A DNA stretch of 49,081 nt from Prevotella sp. (GTDB lineage: Bacteria > Bacteroidota > Bacteroidia > Bacteroidales > Bacteroidaceae), in assembly GCA_022486815.1 (NCBI GenBank), contig JAKVJW010000021.1:1-49081 (forward strand), given 5' to 3'. Made by a program: the position numbers and the translations under genes. The notes beneath the pieces were generated by a model, which searched no databases, was not told the origin of the DNA, and saw nothing but the letters and a program-made list of their open reading frames with translations. Of the stretch, positions 10,548-18,477 are shown piece by piece (position 1 is the first letter of the stretch; every line of letters begins with the position of its first letter).

Positions 10548-12014
10548 TCAATCTTTTCTTTTTTGAAGCAGGACTACGTTTTCCACGTGAGGAGTATGTG
10601 GAAACATGTCTACCGGCTGAACCTGCATGACTTCATAGGCGGAGTCAAGAACGGACAGGTCACGGGCCTGGGTAGCCGGATTACAACTGACATAGACGAT
10701 TCTTTCCGGTTTTGCATTGAGAATAACTTTGATGACATCCGAATGCATACCAGCCCTGGGTGGATCTGTGATGATGACGTCCGGATGACCTTGTTCCTGA
10801 ACAAACTGGTCAGTAAGGATATCTTTCATGTCTCCTGCAAAAAAGGTGGTATTGGTAATATCATTGAGATGGCTGTTTACCTTAGCATCTTCTATTGCCT
10901 CTGGAACATATTCGATACCGATTACCTGACGGGCTTTTCCAGCTATAAAGTTGGCAATGGTTCCGGTTCCTGTATAGAGATCATAGACGGTTTCCTTTCC
11001 TGTCAGACCGGCAAATTCCCTAGCCACGCTATAAAGATGATAGGCTTGTTCCGTATTCGTCTGGTAAAAGCTCTTCGGACCGACCTTGAATTTGAGACCT
11101 TCCATCTTTTCGAAGATATGATCTTTACCTTTGAACACCTGGATGTCGAGGTCACCTATCGTGTCATTGCATTTCTGATTGTTGACGTAAAGGAGAGAGG
11201 TGATTTGAGGAAACTGATCAGCAATATGCTGCAGGAGAGCCTTTGCTTTTGATTCATCGTCAGGTTGATCATAGTGGAATTGTATCAATACCATCCATTC
11301 ATCGGTATTGGAATTACGGAACATGATATTCCTTAACAGCCCATGTTGGGTTCGTACGTCAAAGAATGTCATTCCGGAGGCAAAGGCATAGTCTCGTATT
11401 TCATTACGAATCACGTTGTGCAGATTATCCATCAGCCAGCATCTTTCGATAGGATAAATTTTATCAAAAGCCCCTGTAATATGAAATCCGATACAATTGT
11501 CCTGATTCTTGGAACGCTTGATGGCAAGTGGTGAATTACCATCGTTGTCATCTTCTTTCGGAAGTTGTTCCAGTTCTTCTTTCGTATACCAGCGTCTGTC
11601 GGCACAGCCGAATTCCAGTTTGTTACGATATTCCTTTATCTTCTCAGAACCAAGTATGGTCCGGAACTCGGGGAGTTTGATCTTTCCTATCTTTGAGAGT
11701 TGGTCAAAAACTTGCTGTTGCTTAACCTTTAGTTGTTCTGTATACGGGAGGTTCTGCCATTTACATCCTCCACAGATTCCGAAGTGCTTGCAAAACGGCT
11801 TTTCGCGTATGGCGCTATAGTGTGTAAATCTGATAATCCTTCCTTCACAAAAACTGTGTTTCTTTCTTGTAATTTGAACATCAGCAATATCGCCCGGAAC
11901 GCAGAATGGAACAAAAACCACCTTCTCATTATAATGGAACAAGCATTTCCCTTCTGCTGCAACCTTTTCAATGGTAACCCCTTGTAAAAGAGGCAATACC
12001 TTCTTCTTTGTCAT
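10548..12014 (-). CDS. rlmD: 23S rRNA (uracil-5-)-methyltransferase, RlmD/RumA family
   Basis: 488 residues from the ATG at 12014. A longer frame reaching 12176 starts upstream of the promoter and is rejected. An N-terminal TRAM-like segment (~10-65) binds RNA. A [4Fe-4S] motif follows as Cys75-x5-Cys81-x2-Cys84, with a fourth cysteine near IERCW. The Rossmann methyltransferase domain shows VYDLYTGTGTIANFIA (S-adenosylmethionine site), TDPPRAGMH, and the catalytic Cys in VYVSCNPATQARDL. The family methylates C5 of a uridine in 23S rRNA; whether this one modifies U1939, U747 or both is not determinable here. Divergent from the gene at 12143. Confidence 0.95.
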   Translation of the reverse strand: MTKKKVLPLLQGVTIEKVAAEGKCLFHYNEKVVFVPFCVPGDIADVQITRKKHSFCEGRIIRFTHYSAIREKPFCKHFGICGGCKWQNLPYTEQLKVKQQQVFDQLSKIGKIKLPEFRTILGSEKIKEYRNKLEFGCADRRWYTKEELEQLPKEDDNDGNSPLAIKRSKNQDNCIGFHITGAFDKIYPIERCWLMDNLHNVIRNEIRDYAFASGMTFFDVRTQHGLLRNIMFRNSNTDEWMVLIQFHYDQPDDESKAKALLQHIADQFPQITSLLYVNNQKCNDTIGDLDIQVFKGKDHIFEKMEGLKFKVGPKSFYQTNTEQAYHLYSVAREFAGLTGKETVYDLYTGTGTIANFIAGKARQVIGIEYVPEAIEDAKVNSHLNDITNTTFFAGDMKDILTDQFVQEQGHPDVIITDPPRAGMHSDVIKVILNAKPERIVYVSCNPATQARDLSVLDSAYEVMQVQPVDMFPHTPHVENVVLLQKRKD

Positions 12015-12033
12015 ATTTGAAAGAATTTTGATG

Positions 12034-12065
12034 CAAAGGTAAGAAATAAACTGCAAATGAGCAAA
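12034..12065 (-). promoter_or_regulatory. Promoter for rlmD
   Basis: Minus-strand TACCTTTG (forward 12034-12041) with TTTG (forward 12062-12065) 20 bases upstream: an exact Bacteroidetes promoter. It predicts a ~15-20-base leader before the ATG at 12014 and excludes the longer reading frame. Confidence 0.88.
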
Positions 12066-12104
12066 TCGGAATTTAAATATGGAGGTAAAATAAGGTGTCA
12101 CTTT

Positions 12105-12136
12105 TTTGGTAGCATACTTTTTATTTTCTACCTTTG
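12105..12136 (+). promoter_or_regulatory. Promoter for small secreted protein gene, start codon almost at +1
   Basis: TTTG (12105-12108), a 20-base spacer and TACCTTTG (12129-12136) match the consensus exactly. Transcription should begin around 12140-12143, essentially at the first possible ATG (12143). Confidence 0.85.
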
Positions 12137-12142
12137 CACGAC

Positions 12143-12697
12143 ATGTATCGGAATTTTTTGAAATATAAAAGTGCATTACTGCTCTTTGCTCTTGTCTTCT
12201 TTAGAACGTCTGTTCAGGCACAGGTAAAAGATTCTGTGCCACAGAATAAAGCGTATGTAGACAATGTCAGATTTGGAATATCGTATCATACAGTGCTTCA
12301 CGACTTCCAACAGCTATGGGGGAGTCCGGAGGCTAAGGATTCTGCCTCAATCTTATATGCAAATAAGATTTTTCAGGGGATGAAATTCGATAGAATTGAA
12401 CTGGACTTTCAATATGTTGATAGTACGAGCTATTTCAACCAGGCCCGTTTTTACAGGATATGCTCAAGTAAGGTTCAGGCAGTCCGACAGATGAAGATAC
12501 TGGCTGGCCGGTTGAGTAAGATTTATCCGGTAAGTTATGACGAGGAAGATGGAGGTACACCTTTTTATAAAGGAGGATGTGCTCCAGTGGGGCTCGATGA
12601 TTTGTTTACTGTATTCGTGGCTCCCAGGAAAGGACGATGGACTTGTCAACTTCGGTATGGCGCTTTTCACTATGGAGATGCCGGTGTATTGGAATAA
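12143..12697 (+). CDS. Hypothetical secreted protein
   Basis: 184 residues from the ATG at 12143. An in-frame TTG at 12158 is an alternative start giving MKYKSALLLFALVFF. Either start leaves a signal peptide ending near SVQAQ. The mature domain (~155 residues) has no motif I recognise: a mixed alpha/beta pattern with VRFGISYHTV, FDRIELDFQY, FNQARFYRI and a C-terminal LDDLFTVFVAPRKGRWTCQLRYGAF, with three cysteines. It precedes a DUF3256 gene by 80 bases with no terminator between, so the two may form a unit. Because the promoter lies directly against the first ATG, the mRNA is leaderless or nearly so unless the TTG is used. Confidence 0.75.
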   Translation: MYRNFLKYKSALLLFALVFFRTSVQAQVKDSVPQNKAYVDNVRFGISYHTVLHDFQQLWGSPEAKDSASILYANKIFQGMKFDRIELDFQYVDSTSYFNQARFYRICSSKVQAVRQMKILAGRLSKIYPVSYDEEDGGTPFYKGGCAPVGLDDLFTVFVAPRKGRWTCQLRYGAFHYGDAGVLE

Positions 12698-12777
12698 TAT
12701 CGGGAATTTTATTACTTAAATCCGGTTCGCATCTGATCAATAGAGATGAATATTTTGAATAAAAACAGGTTGTGAAA

Positions 12778-13401
12778 ATGAAAAAAATACTTTTAATTCT
12801 GTTCACAGTGTTGCTTTCACTGAATGCTTCAGCTCAGTCTTTGAGAAGAATGTGGCTGACGATGCCTGATTCCATTATGCCTTACCTGAATGCAAGTTCG
12901 CGTCAGGAGTTTGTTGATTTTTCTGATATGAAAGTGAAAGCTGATGTAAAGAACCTTCTTAACGGCAATAATAGAATGGATACGTTGACGAATGACTATC
13001 TTCATGTGACGTTGAATCGATCGGCGACTTTGGAAATGAAATTACTTCCTCAACAAAAAGGAGATACTATTCTTTGTTTTGTAAAAACACTTTATGGGCC
13101 TTCAAAAGAAAGCGAAGTTCGGTTTTATGATATGTTTTGGCATCTTCTTCCTTCTCAAGGCCAATTGCCGACAGTGACACCTGCAGATTTTATCTCTCGT
13201 CCTAATACGATGTCAATCGAACGATTTGATGATTTAAAGGCGATGATCGAACCTTATTTGATTTCTGCAAAACTTTCCCAGAGTGATAATTCCATAGTCC
13301 TGAGTCTGGCTGCTCCTCTTGTAGGATCGGCGGATAAAAAAGACATAAATGCAATATTTATGCAAAAGAAACTTAATTGGGAGAATGGAAGTTTTAAGTA
13401 A
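12778..13401 (+). CDS. DUF3256 family protein
   Basis: 207 residues. The ATG at 12778 is preferred over the in-frame GTG at 12772 because it gives MKKILLILFTVLLSLNASAQ, a clean signal peptide. The mature protein begins SLRRMWLTMPDSIMPYL and contains FVDFSDMKVKADVKN, LTNDYLHV, RSATLEMKLLP and CFVKTLYGP, the pattern I recognise as DUF3256, a Bacteroidales family of periplasmic or surface-associated proteins of unknown function. The family's usual length is about 200 residues, so it is complete. It is followed by an independent short transcription unit, not by a terminator of its own that I can identify. Confidence 0.82.
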   Translation: MKKILLILFTVLLSLNASAQSLRRMWLTMPDSIMPYLNASSRQEFVDFSDMKVKADVKNLLNGNNRMDTLTNDYLHVTLNRSATLEMKLLPQQKGDTILCFVKTLYGPSKESEVRFYDMFWHLLPSQGQLPTVTPADFISRPNTMSIERFDDLKAMIEPYLISAKLSQSDNSIVLSLAAPLVGSADKKDINAIFMQKKLNWENGSFK

Positions 13402-13432
13402 TATTAAAGTATAGCATTTTTTATACCAAATA

Positions 13433-13463
13433 TTTGGACATCATAGAATTTGTTGTACTTTTG
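13433..13463 (+). promoter_or_regulatory. Promoter of short transcription unit
   Basis: TTTG (13433-13436), a 19-base spacer and TACTTTTG (13456-13463) match the Bacteroidetes consensus. The next coding start is over 200 bases away and a second, separate promoter lies closer to it. Confidence 0.75.
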
Positions 13464-13466
13464 CAC

Positions 13467-13538
13467 TGTGTTTTTCATGGTATTAGATTATTAAGGTTAA
13501 TAAAAGATTGGTTGTCGTGAGACAATCAATTTTTTTTT
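13467..13538 (+). ncRNA. Candidate small RNA (~70 nt) with terminator hairpin
   Basis: A consensus promoter (13433-13463) and an intrinsic terminator (stem 13506-13516 / 13521-13531, then a T run) enclose about 70 bases with no gene. The terminator loop is GTGA, a GNRA-type tetraloop. Upstream lies an unpaired segment including CATGGTATTAGATTATTAAG, which contains a five-codon frame (ATG to TAA). The next gene has its own promoter beyond the terminator. The unit could be a trans-acting small RNA or the attenuated leader of the nucleoside permease operon. I have an impression that a similar segment recurs upstream of Bacteroidales genes, but this is unverified. Confidence 0.55.
13503..13538 (+). 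terminator. Intrinsic terminator of short transcription unit
   Basis: Stem GATTGGTTGTC / GACAATCAATT with two G-T wobbles and a GTGA loop, extended by A-T pairs, followed by about nine consecutive T (13530-13538). Confidence 0.85.
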
Positions 13539-13625
13539 GTCTTTATACCAATATAAAAATATTCCGTAATTGTCTGGATTTACAGTAAAAGAGGTTTTTT
13601 CTTTTAAAAAAAAATCTTTTATGAT

Positions 13626-13658
13626 TTTGTCTGTTTTCGATAAAAGTCTTTATCTTTG
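13626..13658 (+). promoter_or_regulatory. Promoter for nucleoside permease operon
   Basis: TTTG (13626-13629), a 21-base spacer and TATCTTTG (13651-13658) match the consensus. Transcription would begin near 13662, about 20 bases before the ATG at 13684. Confidence 0.85.
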
Positions 13659-13683
13659 CAATAATTATTAATTCTACGTCGAA

Positions 13684-14943
13684 ATGAATTTAAAGATACG
13701 CTTAGCCGCGATGAATTTCCTGGAGTTTGCTGCCTGGGGAGCATATTTAACTTCAATGGGTACCTACTTAATGAATATCGGTTTAGGCTCTGAAATCGGC
13801 TGGTTTTATGCAGTACAGGGAATCGTTTCCATTTTTATGCCGGCACTTATGGGAATCATAGCAGATCGTTGGATACAAGCACAGCGTTTATTAGGTTTTT
13901 GTCATCTTTTTTCCGGACTATTCATGTTCGTAGCTGCTTATTATGCTTTGACCCAACAGGCACATATTCAGTTTGGAATCTTATTCACCTTATACACGAT
14001 TAGTGTTGCTTTTTATATGCCTACGTTAGCATTAAGCAATTCTGTTGCTTATAATGCTTTGACGAAAGCCGGTATGGATACCGTAAAGGATTTTCCACCT
14101 ATACGTGTTTTTGGCACGATAGGATTTATATGTATGATGTGGATTGTCGACATTATGGGTTTTCAACCGAATCAAAATCAGTTTATTGTCTCCGGCATTT
14201 GCAGCATCATCTTGTTTTTTTATACCTTTACTTTACCGAAATGTGATACTCATGATGATGGTGAGAAAAAGTCAGTAATGGATATTTTCGGATTGCGTGC
14301 ATTTGCATTGTTCCGTAAGAAAAGAATGGCCATATTTTTCATTTTCTCCATGCTTCTTGGTGTAAGTCTGCAAATCACGAACGGTTTTGCAAATCCTTTT
14401 ATTACCAGTTTCAAGGATGTTCCTGAATATGCGAATACCTTTGGCGTTAACCATGCAAACATCTTGATCTCTCTCTCTCAGATCAGTGAGACCTGTTGTA
14501 TCCTTCTCATCCCTTTCTTCATGAAACGTTATGGTATTAAGAAAGTGATGCTGATTGCCATGTTAGCATGGGTATTCCGTTTTGGCTTGTTTGGCTTCGG
14601 TAATCCAGGTACAGGCGTATGGATGTTTGTCCTTTCAATGATTGTATATGGTGTGGCTTTTGATTTCTTTAATATTTCCGGTTCGCTGTTTGTTGATCAG
14701 ACTACAAATCCGGAACTTCGTTCAAGTGCACAAGGTCTGTTTATGTTGATGACCAATGGTATCGGGGCTACAGTAGGGACGTTATCTGCTCAGGCCATTG
14801 TGAACGCTCATACAGTAATGACAAGTGGGACGGCTGTTACTGACTGGAGGTCCTGCTGGTTTATATTTGCCGGCTATGCTTTAGTCGTCGCAGTATCTTT
14901 TGCTTTGATATTCCGTCCTAAGAAGGAGGATATAGCGGCATGA
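13684..14943 (+). CDS. Nucleoside permease, NupG/XapB-type MFS transporter
   Basis: 419 residues with about twelve membrane segments. The start MNLKIRLAAMNFLEFAAWGAYLTSMGTYL carries the FLEF-x2-WGAY signature of the nucleoside:H+ symporter family. Further matches are ADRWIQAQRLLG, TLALSNSVAYNAL, FPPIRVFGTIGFI and SARS-like LRSSAQGLFMLMTNGIGA. The family imports nucleosides with protons across the inner membrane. Its stop overlaps the next ATG by four bases (ATGA), so translation is coupled to the nuclease-domain gene and then rsmE. It has its own consensus promoter 20 bases upstream of the leader. Confidence 0.9.
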   Translation: MNLKIRLAAMNFLEFAAWGAYLTSMGTYLMNIGLGSEIGWFYAVQGIVSIFMPALMGIIADRWIQAQRLLGFCHLFSGLFMFVAAYYALTQQAHIQFGILFTLYTISVAFYMPTLALSNSVAYNALTKAGMDTVKDFPPIRVFGTIGFICMMWIVDIMGFQPNQNQFIVSGICSIILFFYTFTLPKCDTHDDGEKKSVMDIFGLRAFALFRKKRMAIFFIFSMLLGVSLQITNGFANPFITSFKDVPEYANTFGVNHANILISLSQISETCCILLIPFFMKRYGIKKVMLIAMLAWVFRFGLFGFGNPGTGVWMFVLSMIVYGVAFDFFNISGSLFVDQTTNPELRSSAQGLFMLMTNGIGATVGTLSAQAIVNAHTVMTSGTAVTDWRSCWFIFAGYALVVAVSFALIFRPKKEDIAA

Positions 14944-15515
14944 ACAATAAGGTTCAGGTTCATTTCGGAGGAGTTTCGGAAATTGTAGGATCCAGTGATA
15001 TCGGACTGTTGAATTTACTGAATGAGGATGAAACGCGTGAACTGGTTGTAACCTGTGACAAGCAGATGATGTATCAGTTTGCTTTGCGTACTCAGCCAGT
15101 AGCAGGTGTTGACCGGTTGCTTCCGGAAGTGCTTTACGAAGTCATTCGAAATCAGGAAGGGATGCATTTTGAAATAGATATTAATGATATTGTCAGCGGT
15201 GAGTATAGTGCAGTGTTAATGAACCAGGACACACTTGAAGAGATTCCCATGCGTGCCAGTGATGCGATCTTGTTGTCTATAATAGGGACGTTACCTGTTT
15301 ATGCTGATGCAGAGTTGATGAGACGACAAGGGGTGGCTTATCATCCCCAGTCTTCAGGAATGTCCTTACCTGTCAATATTATCAGTGATCAGATGTTGCA
15401 GACTGCATTTGACAAAGCAATAAAGGATGAAAATTATGAACTGGCGTCTTTGTTACGTGATGAGATGAAACGTCGGGGGAATAGGCAACATCCTATGAAG
15501 GAACAGAAGTCATGA
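14940..15515 (+). CDS. Bifunctional nuclease (DUF151) domain protein with UVR motif
   Basis: 191 residues. Residues ~5-125 match the BFN/DUF151 fold: LVVTCDKQMMYQFALRT, LLPEVLYEVI, FEIDINDIVSGEYSAVL, IPMRASDAILLSIIGTLPVYA. The C-terminal ~35 residues (MLQTAFDKAIKDENYELASL) form a UvrB/UvrC-type helical hairpin. In other bacteria and plants, DUF151 proteins have been reported to have DNase and RNase activity; the substrate here is unknown. It overlaps its neighbours by four bases on both sides (ATGA), a tightly coupled operon with the permease upstream and rsmE downstream. No signal peptide, so cytoplasmic. Confidence 0.88.
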   Translation: MNNKVQVHFGGVSEIVGSSDIGLLNLLNEDETRELVVTCDKQMMYQFALRTQPVAGVDRLLPEVLYEVIRNQEGMHFEIDINDIVSGEYSAVLMNQDTLEEIPMRASDAILLSIIGTLPVYADAELMRRQGVAYHPQSSGMSLPVNIISDQMLQTAFDKAIKDENYELASLLRDEMKRRGNRQHPMKEQKS

Positions 15516-16246
15516 AGGAAGAACGTTTTTTTTATGTTCCGAATGCCGGTTCTCTGCGGGAGTTACCTTTTGACGAAGCTATGCATGCCATGCGTGTGTT
15601 GCGTCTGAAAAGTGGTGACGAGATGTTTTTGATGGATGGTGTCGGGAATTTTTATCGAGCACAAATCACATTAGCAGCAACCAGGCGTTGTCTTTATGAA
15701 GTAAAAGAAAAACTGCCCCAAAGACATTCTTGGAAAGGACATATACATCTTGCAATTGCTCCCACAAAAGTGATGGACCGTATTGAATGGATGGCAGAAA
15801 AAGCCACGGAAGTAGGATTTGATGAACTTTCGTTTCTGAATTGTAGATTTTCTGACAGGAAGGTAATGCGTACGGTACGGTTGGATAAAATTATCATTTC
15901 TGCTATGAAACAGAGTAGAAAACCATGGAAGCCTGTTCTGAACCAGATCATTAGTTTTCAGGATTTTGTTTCTACTCCAAGGAATGGACGTAAGTTTATT
16001 TGCCATTGTTATCCGGAAATTCCCCAGAAAGATTTTTATACAGAACTTCAGCGTTCTGTTTGTGATACAGAAAATACAGATATTACTGTAATGATAGGAC
16101 CTGAGGGTGATTTCTCCATAGATGAGGTGGAATTTGCTTTGAAAAATGGCTATGAGTCCGTGACCTTAGGATCAAGTCGTCTAAGGACTGAAACAGCAGG
16201 ATTATATGCTGTGATGATATCTAATCTGGTCTGCAGATGTCAATAG
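15512..16246 (+). CDS. rsmE: 16S rRNA (uracil-1498-N3)-methyltransferase
   Basis: 244 residues, standard for RsmE. The N-terminal PUA-like domain (FYVPN...HAMRVLRLKSGDEMFLMDG) is followed by a SPOUT methyltransferase domain. The trefoil-knot motifs are intact: LAIAPTKVMDRIEWMAEKATEVG, VMIGPEGDFS, and the C-terminal VTLGSSRLRTETAGLYAV that holds S-adenosylmethionine. The enzyme methylates N3 of U1498 in 16S rRNA of the assembled 30S subunit. It is the last gene of the permease-nuclease-rsmE operon, overlapping the previous stop by four bases. An imperfect repeat (AGTATT / AATACT, ~16274-16296) follows but is a poor terminator. Confidence 0.96.
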   Translation: MKEERFFYVPNAGSLRELPFDEAMHAMRVLRLKSGDEMFLMDGVGNFYRAQITLAATRRCLYEVKEKLPQRHSWKGHIHLAIAPTKVMDRIEWMAEKATEVGFDELSFLNCRFSDRKVMRTVRLDKIIISAMKQSRKPWKPVLNQIISFQDFVSTPRNGRKFICHCYPEIPQKDFYTELQRSVCDTENTDITVMIGPEGDFSIDEVEFALKNGYESVTLGSSRLRTETAGLYAVMISNLVCRCQ

Positions 16247-16359
16247 GATTTCATAAAAAGATATCAGACCCTTAGTATTCCAATTTTAAATACTGTATTA
16301 TTAGGGTTGATGCAAAAAGGTAATTAAATGTTTACTTGAGTTATCTAATTATAAGAAAA

Positions 16360-17745
16360 ATGCGTACGTTCAAGAGTTTAGCATTGCATTCATGTCTGTT
16401 CTTTTCAGGTATTGTCCTGTTTTTCACTTCCTGTTCTGATAATAGTTATCTGAATGCCATACCTGGTGAGAGTACTGCTCTTATTTCTATAGATATGCAG
16501 AAGATGGAAAAGGGCTCTCCTGTAAGAAACGAGGATACAGTATTGAAGTCTATTCTTCATGTGAAGGATATTTCAGACTGTGGCATTGATGTGGATCATA
16601 AGATGTATTTTTTTGAATCCCAGGATGGTAATCTCGGACTTTGCGCTAAGGTGAAAGACCATGATGATCTGCAAAACTGGCTTCATCAACTTTCTCAGAA
16701 AGGGACTTGTCAGGAGCTCAGTGAGCATCGAGGATTACAGTTTACTGTCTTGAAGAATGCGTGGGTATTAGGTTTCTCTCATCATGCAATGCTCATCATG
16801 GGACCTGTGACAGTGAGCGCACAGGCAGAAATGATACAGCAGATGGCAACTTATCTGAAGGAAGATGAGGATGACGGAATCAAGAGTAGTCCTCTCTTTG
16901 ACGCTTTAGATACCATTAGTTCTCCTATGGCGATGGTTGCTCAGGCTCAGGCATTACCTCAAAAGTTGGTTGCTCCATTTACCATAGGAATCCCTCGTGG
17001 TGCGGATGCTTCGCAAGTGCTTATAGCGGCAGATATTAAGAAGGACGGAAAAGCTCTGCTTTTCCATGGTAAGACTTTCTCTTTTAACCATGATGTCGAT
17101 GCTGCTTTGAAAAGGGCAGTGAAAGTATACAGACCTATAACTGGCCGGTATGCTTCGACTATGCCTTCTGATGCTGTAGTAGGTATATTCATGAATGTGG
17201 ATGGTCGGAAATTCTTGCCTTTGATGCAAAATAATCGTGGATTGACAGCCTTACTGGCTGGCATTAATGAAGCTATTGATGTGAACAGTATCATGAATAG
17301 CGTGAATGGAGATATGAATATCATCCTTCCTACCATGGACGATAACAGTTTAGAGATGATGTGGGGTGCCAAACTTGCTAATTGCAATTGGTTAGGGGAT
17401 GTGGACTATTGGAAACAGAGTGTACCGAAAGGTGGAAAAATATTGGACAGTGGTAAAAATGCTTATTATTATACCGACAAGAAAACAACATTCTATTTCG
17501 GTGCGTCCGATGATTTGCAATTTTATAGTGGAAGCAGTGCGATACTGGCCAGAAATTCAATTTTGAAAAGCAAAGATGCGATTCCTTCTTCATTGCAAAA
17601 ATTGATGATTGGAAAAAAGATGGTGATGATCATTAATCTTGAAAATACTAAAAGAGATAAAAAGCAAAATGCCCTTTCTCTGTTCACTGGTTTCTTGAGT
17701 CCATTGTTCGGACAGGTCGGTTCCATTGTTTATATTTTAAGGTAA
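16360..17745 (+). CDS. DUF4836 family lipoprotein
   Basis: 461 residues from the ATG at 16360. A longer frame begins with TTG at 16336 but adds residues before the signal sequence. The N-terminus (MRTFKSLALHSCLFFSGIVL) ends in a lipobox FFTSC with Cys25 as the lipid-modified residue and S-D next, which suggests envelope anchoring. The body (SYLNAIPGESTALISIDMQKM, KDISDCGIDVDHKMYFFES, LHQLSQKGTCQELSEHRGL) matches the DUF4836 pattern, a Bacteroidales family of unknown function. It is followed after 52 bases by an ABC ATPase gene with no terminator between, so the three genes to 19677 may act together. No clear promoter found. Confidence 0.82.
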   Translation: MRTFKSLALHSCLFFSGIVLFFTSCSDNSYLNAIPGESTALISIDMQKMEKGSPVRNEDTVLKSILHVKDISDCGIDVDHKMYFFESQDGNLGLCAKVKDHDDLQNWLHQLSQKGTCQELSEHRGLQFTVLKNAWVLGFSHHAMLIMGPVTVSAQAEMIQQMATYLKEDEDDGIKSSPLFDALDTISSPMAMVAQAQALPQKLVAPFTIGIPRGADASQVLIAADIKKDGKALLFHGKTFSFNHDVDAALKRAVKVYRPITGRYASTMPSDAVVGIFMNVDGRKFLPLMQNNRGLTALLAGINEAIDVNSIMNSVNGDMNIILPTMDDNSLEMMWGAKLANCNWLGDVDYWKQSVPKGGKILDSGKNAYYYTDKKTTFYFGASDDLQFYSGSSAILARNSILKSKDAIPSSLQKLMIGKKMVMIINLENTKRDKKQNALSLFTGFLSPLFGQVGSIVYILR

Positions 17746-17797
17746 GAAGTGTCATTTTTTATAGTAAAAAACAGAGGGTTGTTTATACATTAATATA

Positions 17798-18445
17798 ATG
17801 AATAAGATTCAATTAAGTTCGGTCATTCCTCAGGTTTTTTCTTTTCAGACAAGTCAGTTGCATTCCGATATATGGAATACAGATGTATCATTTGAGAAGG
17901 GACACCTTTATCTTGTAGAAGCTGATAGTGGTAAGGGCAAGAGTACCTTTTGTAGTTATATCATCGGCTATCGTCATGACTATTCCGGAAGTGTCCTGTT
18001 TGATGGTGCCAATACCCTTTCCTATAAAGTTCAGGACTGGGTGAAGATAAGAACGGCTCATATCTCCCATCTTTTCCAGGAATTGCGCCTTTTCCCAGAA
18101 CTTACAGCTCTGGAAAATGTGATGATCAAGAACAGTCTCACGGGTTTCAAGTCACGAGAGGAGATTGTGGAATGGTTTGAGGTGTTAGGTATTGGGGACA
18201 AACTGGATGCCAAGGTAGGGAGGATGTCCTTTGGTCAGCAACAGCGTGTGGCTATGATCCGTGCTCTGGTTCAACCTTTTGATTTTATTCTGGCTGACGA
18301 ACCTATATCTCACCTGGATGATCACAATTCCAGTATTATGGGTGAGATCATGATGAAAGAAGCAAAGAAGCAGGGAGCAGGGGTTATTGTGACGAGTATC
18401 GGCAAGCACATGGATTTGCCATACGAGAAGACTTTCTGTCTATGA
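17798..18445 (+). CDS. ABC transporter ATP-binding protein, MacB/LolD type, with altered motifs
   Basis: 215 residues, the length of LolD-like ATPases. Walker A is ADSGKGKST (42-50), with Ala in place of the first Gly. The Q-loop is present (Gln94 in LFQELRLFPELTALENV). The signature is MSFGQQQRVA (143-152), where LSGGQ has become MSFGQ. Walker B with its catalytic Glu is intact (FILADEP, Asp167-Glu168) and the D-loop reads SHLDD. The switch His, normally in VTH, aligns with Ser200 in VIVTSIGKH. The essential Lys and Glu remain, so some ATP binding and hydrolysis is plausible, but the His loss is unusual. Its partner is the permease 32 bases downstream. What it moves is unknown. Confidence 0.88.
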   Translation: MNKIQLSSVIPQVFSFQTSQLHSDIWNTDVSFEKGHLYLVEADSGKGKSTFCSYIIGYRHDYSGSVLFDGANTLSYKVQDWVKIRTAHISHLFQELRLFPELTALENVMIKNSLTGFKSREEIVEWFEVLGIGDKLDAKVGRMSFGQQQRVAMIRALVQPFDFILADEPISHLDDHNSSIMGEIMMKEAKKQGAGVIVTSIGKHMDLPYEKTFCL

Positions 18446-18477
18446 TTTTTTAATTCGATATTTAAATCGTTAGGACA

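Noticed and set aside
10563..11252. Plus-strand open frame of 229 codons opposite rlmD
   Set aside because: Antisense shadow of a well-supported methyltransferase; no family resemblance.
16274..16310. Possible terminator after rsmE (AGTATT / AATACT and CCCT / AGGG)
   Set aside because: Pairing is short and interrupted, with no T run; not strong enough to list.
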